From positions 1 through 5,180 of the forward strand of contig JASLVT010000114.1 in assembly GCA_030741175.1 (NCBI GenBank): a stretch of DNA of 5,180 nucleotides, given 5' to 3'. Below the pieces are notes generated by a model. It worked only from the letters and a program-made list of their open reading frames with translations, did no database searches and was not told the DNA's origin. Within the stretch, counting starts at the first letter, position 1. Each line of letters opens with the position of its first letter. A program made the translations under genes and the position numbers. This DNA is from Porticoccaceae bacterium. Lineage in GTDB: Bacteria; Pseudomonadota; Gammaproteobacteria; Pseudomonadales; Porticoccaceae. Positions 1-5,180 of this stretch are shown one piece after another.

Positions 1-1
1 A

Positions 2-589
2 GCGGCTGCTAATGCAGGTTGGGGAGTATTTTTAATTGTCTTTTTTGCCATCTTGCGTGAGGGCTTTGAAACCGTCATTTTCTTGATGGGTAGCTTCTCA
101 ATGACTGAGTCGTTTTCTTACGTGGGCTTTTTCTCCGGCTTGCTGATCGCGGTCATTATTGGTTATGCCGTGGTCGTTCAAGGAAAAAAATCCAATCTTC
201 GCACATATTTCAAAGTTACCAGTCTGCTACTAGTGGTTTTTGCTACTGGCATGATGACCTACGGTACCCATGAGGTGGAAGAGTTCCTTGTTAAAGGGGA
301 TCACCTTGAATGGGTAGGCCTCGAATCAAAAGAAGAAATTTCACGCCCGTACAGTATTCTTGAACCAGTTGAGACGCTACAGCCCACGGATAATCCTGCT
401 TTTTATAGCTATAACCTTTATGGTAAAGAGCGCTACACCCATTTACTGCATGATAAGGGACATATTGGCGTTTTCTTGAAAGGTTTCTTGGGTTACAACA
501 GCAATCCTAACTGGATCGAGTTATTTGTCTGGTTCTTTTCTCTCTGGTTTGGTTTACGTATGTGGCAGCGTTTTTACTTTGCCAAATAG
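2..589 (+). CDS. FTR1-family high-affinity iron permease, C-terminal part (5' end outside window)
   Basis: This is an integral inner-membrane permease that by family moves iron (EfeU/Ftr1p type; some relatives are linked to lead). The frame is open to the left edge, so about 195 residues are seen and the real start lies upstream; the TTG at 53 is internal. Visible residues 19-23 read REGFE, matching the second REGLE iron-binding motif of FTR1 proteins, inside a hydrophobic segment (about 6-31). Further membrane segments lie near 39-60, 70-88 and 171-189, which fits TM4-7 of the seven-helix family. The third ends in THEVEEF (89-95), like the conserved His-Glu motif at this place in the family. 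A polar loop of about 75 residues precedes the last helix and contains HDKGHIGVFLKGFLGY, similar to the FTR1 C-terminal region. TM1-3 and the first REGLE motif are not in view. Whether efeO/efeB or a cytochrome partner lies upstream cannot be seen. The specific substrate is inferred from family only. Confidence 0.88.
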   Translation, partial: AAANAGWGVFLIVFFAILREGFETVIFLMGSFSMTESFSYVGFFSGLLIAVIIGYAVVVQGKKSNLRTYFKVTSLLLVVFATGMMTYGTHEVEEFLVKGDHLEWVGLESKEEISRPYSILEPVETLQPTDNPAFYSYNLYGKERYTHLLHDKGHIGVFLKGFLGYNSNPNWIELFVWFFSLWFGLRMWQRFYFAK

Positions 590-631
590 TCTCGGAGCAG
601 CATCAACCCACTTTCTACATTTTGCAGAGAA

Positions 632-660
632 TTGAAAAAACAGCGTGGTATTCTTATAAT
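632..660 (+). promoter_or_regulatory. Sigma70-type promoter candidate upstream of argD
   Basis: TTGAAA at 632-637 and TATAAT at 655-660 are separated by exactly 17 bases. That gives one mismatch to the -35 consensus and none to the -10. Transcription would be expected to begin near 666-669, about 55 bases before the argD ATG. It is the only strong promoter-like match I see in the 133-base gap and is the likely promoter for argD-argF. I found no convincing ArgR box over it: the best partial match, around 621-638, has several mismatches. Its odd feature is the terminator-like hairpin that begins almost at the predicted start point. Confidence 0.7.
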
Positions 661-669
661 CTCGACCGT

Positions 670-695
670 AAAGGGCAGCAAAGCTGCCCTTTTTT
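670..695 (+). terminator. Intrinsic terminator (GC-rich hairpin plus T run)
   Basis: A 10-bp perfect stem (670-679 with 683-692; core GGGCAGC/GCTGCCC) closes a 3-base AAA loop. A T run at 690-695 overlaps the base of the stem and continues past it. This is a canonical Rho-independent terminator on the plus strand. It lies about 80 bases after the permease stop codon, so the simplest role is ending that transcript. Because the argD promoter candidate lies immediately upstream, it may also act as an attenuator or as a 5'-end stabilising hairpin for the argD-argF mRNA. The A residues at 670-672 supply only a weak run for termination in the opposite direction. Confidence 0.85.
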
Positions 696-722
696 AATTC
701 CAAATTGGCCAGAGAATGAGAA

Positions 723-1901
723 ATGACTGTTAGCTCACTAATGAATACCTATGGTATCGCAGCAACCACCTTGGTTAAGGGGCAGGGTTGTTGGCTATGG
801 GACGATAGCGGCAGCAAGTACCTTGATGCACTATCAGGCATTGCCGTCTGTGGACTGGGACATTCGCACCTGGGTATCGCTACCGCAGTTGCAAAGCAGG
901 CTGAAATCCTAACTCATTGCTCTAACTTTTTTGGTATTCCTAATCAGCAAAATCTAGCCGATAAGCTACGTGATATTTCTGGCATGACCAATGTTTTTTT
1001 CGGTAACTCAGGTGCCGAAGCCAATGAGGCGGCCATAAAAATGGCACGTCTACATGGTCATAAAAAAGGCATAAAACTGCCAACAGTAATTGTAATGGAC
1101 AATGCCTTTCATGGACGCACCCTAGCCACTCTGACTGCCTCTGGTAGTCGTAAGATTCAGGCTGGATTCGAGCCTCTAGTGCGTGGCTTTGTCCGCGGAC
1201 CATATAACGATATTCAAGCATTGGAAATCATCGGCGACAATAATGCGGACATATGCGCTGTTTTAGTTGAACCCATTCAGGGCGAAGGTGGTATTCGTGT
1301 CCCCGATGCTGATTATCTGCAAAAGCTACGAACCCTTTGTGATCAACGCGGTTGGCTACTGATGCTCGATGAGGTGCAGACCGGCAATGGCCGTACCGGT
1401 AAATATTTTTGCTATCAGCACAGCGGTATTTTGCCCGATATTGTCACCACGTCGAAAGGTCTCGGCAATGGCGTTCCCATTGGTGCCTGCCTTGCATCTG
1501 GCGATGCAGCACAACTTATGCAACCAGGTAATCACGGGTCTACCTTTGGCGGTAATCCATTGTCCTGTGCCGCAGGTCTGGCAACAGTAAATACCATTAT
1601 TGACGACGGTTTAGAGCAACGCGCTGCAGCGCTTGGCGACCGTATTATGCATGGATTAAGGGACGCACTCGCTGGTGTCGATCATGTGAAAGAGATACGT
1701 GGCATGGGCTGTATGATCGGTATTGAGCTCGATAAACCCTGCAAATCATTATTTGCAACGGCCATGAAGCATGGCCTTATAATCAATGTAACTGCAGACT
1801 CAGTGATCAGACTGTTGCCCCCGTTAGTTATGACTGATCATGAAGCGGACCAACTGGTAGATATCCTTGCGCCACTGATTAGAGATTTCAAACAGGACTA
1901 G
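723..1901 (+). CDS. argD: Acetylornithine aminotransferase
   Basis: This cytoplasmic PLP enzyme of arginine biosynthesis converts N-acetylglutamate 5-semialdehyde plus glutamate to N2-acetylornithine plus 2-oxoglutarate. The 392 residues are full length for ArgD (about 390-406). Class-III aminotransferase landmarks are in order: GNSGAEAN (94-101, cofactor phosphate loop), FHGRT (129-133, stacking and substrate contacts), EPIQGEGG (183-190), LDEVQTG (215-221, Asp216 facing the pyridine nitrogen), SKGLGNG (244-250, Lys245 as the Schiff-base lysine) and STFGGNP (273-279). The ATG at 723 is chosen because the N-terminal MNTYG stretch begins straight after it; the ribosome site is weak (GAG at 718-720). 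ATG at 741 is a possible alternative start. argF follows after 4 bases, supporting an arginine role over other class-III transaminases. Some ArgD proteins also act on succinyl-diaminopimelate or succinylornithine; sequence alone does not settle this. Confidence 0.95.
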   Translation: MTVSSLMNTYGIAATTLVKGQGCWLWDDSGSKYLDALSGIAVCGLGHSHLGIATAVAKQAEILTHCSNFFGIPNQQNLADKLRDISGMTNVFFGNSGAEANEAAIKMARLHGHKKGIKLPTVIVMDNAFHGRTLATLTASGSRKIQAGFEPLVRGFVRGPYNDIQALEIIGDNNADICAVLVEPIQGEGGIRVPDADYLQKLRTLCDQRGWLLMLDEVQTGNGRTGKYFCYQHSGILPDIVTTSKGLGNGVPIGACLASGDAAQLMQPGNHGSTFGGNPLSCAAGLATVNTIIDDGLEQRAAALGDRIMHGLRDALAGVDHVKEIRGMGCMIGIELDKPCKSLFATAMKHGLIINVTADSVIRLLPPLVMTDHEADQLVDILAPLIRDFKQD

Positions 1902-1905
1902 CATT

Positions 1906-2820
1906 ATGGCTATAAGACATTTTCTTACACTCCGTGATCTGAGTACTGATGAACTCAACCAAGTCATCGATTTGGCTATCTCTATGAAAGCGGCCAGAAA
2001 TGAAAATCGCCAAGAGCCAATTTTTGCCGGCAAAGTCCTCGGCATGATTTTTGAAAAGTCATCGACAAGAACCCGCGTGTCTTTTGAAGCCGGCATGGCG
2101 CAACTTGGCGGCGATGCCCTATTCCTATCCCCCAATGATACGCAGCTGGGCCGCGGTGAACCGATTGAAGATTCCGCCCGGGTGATTTCACGCATGGTGG
2201 ATATTGTTATGATCAGAACCTTTGCACACGACATAGTTGAACGCTTTGCAAAATATTCTAAGGTGCCGGTGATCAATGCACTCACCGATGACTACCACCC
2301 TTGCCAGCTACTGGCTGATATCCAAACATTTGTCGAACACCGGGGTCCTATTGCCGGCAAAACTGTCGCATGGGTTGGCGATGGCAATAATATGTGCCAG
2401 TCGTGGATCAATGCCGCCATACAATTCGATTTTAGATTACAAATCGCCTGCCCAGAGGGTTATGAGCCTGATCAAGCATTGGTAAAGGAGGCAGGTGATC
2501 GCGTAATGGTCACTCATGACCCCGCAACCGCCGTTGCCGGTGCTGATTTAGTCACTACCGATGTATTTGCCTCGATGGGGCAAGAGCATGAACAGCAGGA
2601 TAGATTAGACAAGTTCTCTGGTTTTCAGGTTGACCACAAATTGATGTCCCATGCTGGTGAACGTGCACTGTTTATGCATTGTCTACCAGCACACAGAGGT
2701 GAAGAAGTCTCTGCGGAGCTATTAGAAGATGAGTCTATCTCTGTGGTATGGGACGAGGCGGAGAATCGTTTACATGCGCAAAAGGCGCTTATGGTCTTTT
2801 TGTTACAGGCCAGTAGCTGA
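1906..2820 (+). CDS. argF: Ornithine carbamoyltransferase, anabolic type
   Basis: The enzyme joins carbamoyl phosphate and L-ornithine to give citrulline and phosphate, the sixth step of arginine synthesis, in the cytoplasm and normally as a trimer. At 304 residues it matches the shorter bacterial OTCs such as the Pseudomonas anabolic enzyme. Visible motifs are SSTRTR (52-57, carbamoyl-phosphate site), HPCQ (131-134), the nucleotide-fold-like GDGNNM (158-163), Asp219 followed by SMG (223-225, ornithine loop) and [11 protein letters not shown] (258-268, catalytic Cys259). The usual DVW before the SMG loop reads DVF here. The start is supported by AGGA at 1894-1897, 8 bases before the ATG and inside the last codons of argD, so translation of the pair is probably linked. 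The absence of arcA/arcC nearby argues for a biosynthetic rather than catabolic enzyme. It ends 8 bases from the greA stop codon on the other strand. Confidence 0.97.
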   Translation: MAIRHFLTLRDLSTDELNQVIDLAISMKAARNENRQEPIFAGKVLGMIFEKSSTRTRVSFEAGMAQLGGDALFLSPNDTQLGRGEPIEDSARVISRMVDIVMIRTFAHDIVERFAKYSKVPVINALTDDYHPCQLLADIQTFVEHRGPIAGKTVAWVGDGNNMCQSWINAAIQFDFRLQIACPEGYEPDQALVKEAGDRVMVTHDPATAVAGADLVTTDVFASMGQEHEQQDRLDKFSGFQVDHKLMSHAGERALFMHCLPAHRGEEVSAELLEDESISVVWDEAENRLHAQKALMVFLLQASS

Positions 2821-2826
2821 CTGGTT
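2808..2826. other. Weak inverted repeat across the argF end (doubtful terminator)
   Basis: CCAGT (2810-2814) and ACTGG (2820-2824) can pair around a 5-base loop. Two G-U wobbles extend the stem on the plus-strand RNA only (2808-2809 with 2825-2826). It overlaps the argF stop codon and lies just past the greA stop on the other strand. No T run follows on either strand, so it does not qualify as a standard intrinsic terminator. It is listed because it is the only structure seen at the convergent junction, and it may be chance. Confidence 0.2.
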
Positions 2827-2828
2827 GA

Positions 2829-3311
2829 CTAGGAGGCGGAATAAACGACATCATCGATTTCGTATTCCACATCACCCCCCGGCGTTTTCACCATCACCAC
2901 ATCACCAATCTCTTTGCTAATTAGAGCGCGAGCAATTGGCGACTGATAGGATATTTTACCCTCTTTTACGTTGGCCTCATCGTCTCCCACAATACGGTAG
3001 GTGACTTGCTCATCCGTCTCTACATTTAAAATAGTCACTGTAGAGCCAAAAATAACCCGGTCACCTTGGGGAATTTTAGAGATGTCAATAATCTGTGAGT
3101 TTGAGAGTTTAGCCTCAATATCTTGAATACGGCCCTCGGTAAAACTTTGTTGTTCACGAGCAGCGTGGTATTCGGCATTCTCCTTGAGATCACCATGCTC
3201 TCGGGCTGTCGCAATCGCTTCAATAATGCTCGGTCGCACCACTTTGATAAGGTGGTCAACCTCTTTGCGCAGCGCCGCTTCACCCTCTACTGTCATTGGA
3301 TTTTTTTGCAT
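2829..3311 (-). CDS. greA: Transcription elongation factor GreA
   Basis: GreA enters the secondary channel of RNA polymerase and stimulates cleavage of backtracked transcripts, rescuing stalled complexes. The 160 residues match the family length (158 in E. coli). The N-terminal part (about 1-75) is the coiled-coil hairpin; its tip has [15 protein letters not shown] (38-52) with the acidic residues Asp41 and Glu44 that correspond to the catalytic pair of E. coli GreA. The C-terminal FKBP-like domain contains [10 protein letters not shown] (104-113) and [11 protein letters not shown] through KTPGG (124-146). The ATG at 3311 is chosen because MQKNPMT aligns with the E. coli start MQAIPMT; AAAGG at 3325-3321 lies 9 bases upstream. 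The start overlaps the carB stop, so the gene is carried on the carB transcript; any separate promoter would have to lie inside carB and none was identified. A run of seven A follows the start codon. Confidence 0.98.
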   Translation of the reverse strand: MQKNPMTVEGEAALRKEVDHLIKVVRPSIIEAIATAREHGDLKENAEYHAAREQQSFTEGRIQDIEAKLSNSQIIDISKIPQGDRVIFGSTVTILNVETDEQVTYRIVGDDEANVKEGKISYQSPIARALISKEIGDVVMVKTPGGDVEYEIDDVVYSAS

Positions 3312-3325
3312 CAGCCAATACCTTT
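3309..3325 (-). promoter_or_regulatory. carB/greA stop-start overlap with ribosome-binding site
   Basis: Read on the minus strand, AAAGG (3325-3321) is followed 9 bases later by TGATG. Here TGA (3313-3311) ends carB and ATG (3311-3309) starts greA, sharing one base. This arrangement is typical of translational coupling by terminating and reinitiating ribosomes. The Shine-Dalgarno lies inside the last codons of carB. It fixes the greA start and shows that the two genes form one operon. Confidence 0.8.
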
Positions 3326-5180
3326 ATGCAATGTCTGAAGATTACGCACTTTGATGTCACCACCAAATTCTAATGCTTCACAGACTGCACTGCCACCTGC
3401 CATGGTCGTCGTATAGTAAACCCTGTGCTGTTCCGCACTAGATCTGATCGTCGACGAGTCAGAAATTGCCTGCCGACCCTCCGTCGTATTAATGATCAAG
3501 TTAATCTTATCACTCTTGATCATATCTACAATATGCGGCCTGCCCTCTTTAACCTTATTGACCATCTCGACATCAATACCAGAGGACTTAAGAATAGAAG
3601 CAGTGCCTTTAGTGGCGACCAATTTAAAACCAAGGTTTGTCAACTTAGTCGCCAAGAACGGCAACTGTTCTTTATCGCGCTCGCGAACACTTATAAATGC
3701 GGTACCTGTGCTGGGAATTTCGTCACTAGCACCCAACTCTGCCTTACCATAGGCCTCAGCAAAGGTCTCTCCCACACCCATCACTTCACCAGTAGACTTC
3801 ATCTCCGGCCCCAAAATTGGGTCAATACCAGGGAATTTATTAAAGGGGAACACCGCCTCTTTAACACTGAAGTAAGGTGGAATAATTTCTTTGGTAAAGC
3901 CCTGCGACTCGAGCGATTGGCCCACCATACAGCGAGCCGCGACTTTGGCCAGAGAGGTGCCGATACATTTAGACACGAAGGGTACGGTTCTAGAGGCCCT
4001 AGGATTGACCTCAATCACATAAATCTTGCCGTCCTGCAGAGCCAACTGTACGTTCATCAAACCGCGAACTCCCAATTCCCGCGCCATCTTCTTACAGATA
4101 TCGCGCATCTGATCTTGAATCTCTTCGCTGAGACTATAGGGCGGTAGTGAACAAGCCGAATCACCGGAGTGAATACCCGCTTGCTCAATGTGTTGCATAA
4201 TCGCGCCAATCACCACCTGCTCGCCATCACTTACTGCATCCACATCCATTTCAATGGCATTGGGCAGGAAAAAATCCAATAACACCGGTGAATCTTCTGA
4301 TACCTCTACCGCTGTCTGCATATAATGGCGCAACTCATCTTCCTTGTAGACGATCTCCATCGCTCGACCACCTAGCACGTAGGACGGTCTGACTACTAGC
4401 GGATAACCAATCTGTCTCGCCAGTACCACTGCATCCTCAGCACTGCGCGCAGTAGAATTTGACGGTTGTAACAGATCAAGCTTTTGAATCATCTGTTGGA
4501 AACGCTCACGGTCTTCAGCTCGATCAATAGCATCAGGCGTGGTACCCACAATAGGTACACCCTGTGCCTCTAGGGCACGGGCTAATTTCAGCGGCGTCTG
4601 ACCTCCAAATTGCACAATCACGCCTTTGGGGTTCTCGAGGCGCACAATTTCCAAAACATCCTCGAGCGTCACGGGCTCAAAAAATAAGCGATCGGAGGTA
4701 TCATAATCTGTCGATACTGTCTCAGGGTTGCAATTGACCATAATGGTTTCATAGCCATCTTCACGCATTGCCAGCGCGGCATGCACACAGCAGTAATCAA
4801 ATTCAATACCCTGACCAATTCTGTTGGGGCCACCACCCAAAACCAATATCTTGTCTCTATCACTAGGGCGCGCTTCGCACTCCTCTTCATAGGTAGAGTA
4901 CATATAGGCCGTTTCAGTACTGAACTCAGCAGCACAGGTATCCACGCGCTTATAGACCGGATGCAAATCATATTGGTAGCGCAGATCTCGTACATCTTTC
5001 TCCGAACGTCCAATAATATTGGCCAAGCGTCGATCGGAAAAACCTTTGCGCTTCAGTCTGTACAGGCTCTGTTTATCCAAATCAGCCAAGTCAATGCCCA
5101 GAAGACCCTGCTCTTCCTTAATGAGGTCCTCAATCTGGACTAAAAACCAAGGGTCAATCTTGGTAATAGCAAACATCTCC
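3311..5180 (-). CDS. carB: Carbamoyl-phosphate synthetase large subunit, C-terminal part (5' end outside window)
   Basis: With CarA, this ATP-grasp enzyme makes carbamoyl phosphate from bicarbonate, glutamine amide nitrogen and two ATP, feeding both arginine and pyrimidine synthesis. About 622 of roughly 1070 residues are seen. The frame runs off the right edge, so the ATG at 5176 is internal. Numbering from that Met: the end of the oligomerisation domain (1-105), the second ATP-grasp synthetase domain (about 106-485; [15 protein letters not shown] 114-128, [11 protein letters not shown] 263-273, metal ligands Gln377, Glu389, Asn391), and the MGS-like allosteric domain (about 490-621). An offset of 452 aligns it with E. 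coli CarB. Residues known there for ornithine (E783, D791, E892) fall on Glu331, Asp339 and Glu440; those for UMP (T974, T977, K993, N1015, R1020) fall on Thr522, Thr525, Lys541, Asn563 and Arg568. Feedback control by UMP and ornithine is therefore likely kept. carA presumably lies upstream, outside the window. It is followed directly by greA. Confidence 0.98.
   Translation of the reverse strand, partial: EMFAITKIDPWFLVQIEDLIKEEQGLLGIDLADLDKQSLYRLKRKGFSDRRLANIIGRSEKDVRDLRYQYDLHPVYKRVDTCAAEFSTETAYMYSTYEEECEARPSDRDKILVLGGGPNRIGQGIEFDYCCVHAALAMREDGYETIMVNCNPETVSTDYDTSDRLFFEPVTLEDVLEIVRLENPKGVIVQFGGQTPLKLARALEAQGVPIVGTTPDAIDRAEDRERFQQMIQKLDLLQPSNSTARSAEDAVVLARQIGYPLVVRPSYVLGGRAMEIVYKEDELRHYMQTAVEVSEDSPVLLDFFLPNAIEMDVDAVSDGEQVVIGAIMQHIEQAGIHSGDSACSLPPYSLSEEIQDQMRDICKKMARELGVRGLMNVQLALQDGKIYVIEVNPRASRTVPFVSKCIGTSLAKVAARCMVGQSLESQGFTKEIIPPYFSVKEAVFPFNKFPGIDPILGPEMKSTGEVMGVGETFAEAYGKAELGASDEIPSTGTAFISVRERDKEQLPFLATKLTNLGFKLVATKGTASILKSSGIDVEMVNKVKEGRPHIVDMIKSDKINLIINTTEGRQAISDSSTIRSSAEQHRVYYTTTMAGGSAVCEALEFGGDIKVRNLQTLHKGIG

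Noticed and set aside
621..638. Possible ArgR box overlapping the -35 element
   Set aside because: Compared with the 18-base ARG box pattern, several key positions mismatch, including the T after the first half-site A and the C of the second half, and no tandem second box is seen.
641..653. A 13-base direct repeat shared by the argD promoter spacer (641-653) and greA (3161-3173)
   Set aside because: A 13-base match has a fair probability by chance in a window of this size, and the greA copy is dictated by the conserved EYHAA codons. No flanking similarity extends it.
700..708. Small palindrome CCAA-A-TTGG between the terminator and argD
   Set aside because: It is too short, with a one-base centre that cannot form an RNA loop, and matches no operator I recognise.
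716..733. Tiny upstream open frame ATG-AGA-AAT-GAC-TGT-TAG overlapping the argD start
   Set aside because: Five codons with no ribosome site and only one arginine codon; it is most likely incidental, and ArgD begins naturally at 723.
1824..2285. 153-residue minus-strand open frame over the argD/argF junction
   Set aside because: It overlaps two clearly identified genes on the other strand and its sequence resembles no protein family I know.
3425..4147. 240-residue open frame on the plus strand antisense to carB
   Set aside because: It lies wholly within well-conserved carB coding sequence on the opposite strand, has no recognisable domain and no convincing ribosome site, and is best explained as a by-product of carB codon choice.
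4669..5143. Open frames of 114-120 residues (4669-5013 minus, 4781-5143 plus) inside carB
   Set aside because: Both sit on the conserved CarB coding region in other frames; CarB identity here is beyond doubt.

Overview
This window reads as a stretch of a gammaproteobacterial chromosome, by eye in the high 40s % GC. The evidence is a GreA that begins MQKNPMT, very close to the E. coli start, the carB-greA gene order that is widespread in this class, and an adjacent argD-argF pair. A marine, Cellvibrionales-like host is a guess from gene order and is not demonstrated.

Layout. (1) Positions 1-589, plus strand: the C-terminal half of an FTR1-family iron permease, cut by the left edge. (2) Positions 590-722: an intergenic region with a near-consensus sigma70-type promoter (632-660) directly followed by an intrinsic terminator hairpin (670-695). 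(3) Positions 723-2820, plus strand: argD and argF, 4 bases apart, forming a two-gene arginine-biosynthesis operon. (4) Positions 2829-5180, minus strand: greA preceded by carB (cut by the right edge), joined by a TGATG stop/start overlap. The two operons converge, with only 8 bases between the argF and greA stop codons.

How they work together. CarB is the large subunit of carbamoyl-phosphate synthetase. Its product is the co-substrate of ArgF, which joins it to ornithine to give citrulline. ArgD makes N-acetylornithine, the precursor of ornithine. Ornithine is also the known activator of E. coli-type CarB, and the ornithine- and UMP-contacting residues of the E. coli enzyme can be lined up here. 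So the window holds both supply branches of citrulline synthesis, arranged tail to tail. GreA is a transcription-elongation factor that shares the carB transcript. The iron permease appears unrelated and is separated from the rest by the terminator.

I see no mobile element, CRISPR array, RNA gene or undescribed multi-gene system. The points worth a second look are the promoter that runs straight into a terminator ahead of argD, and the convergent junction with no clear terminator.
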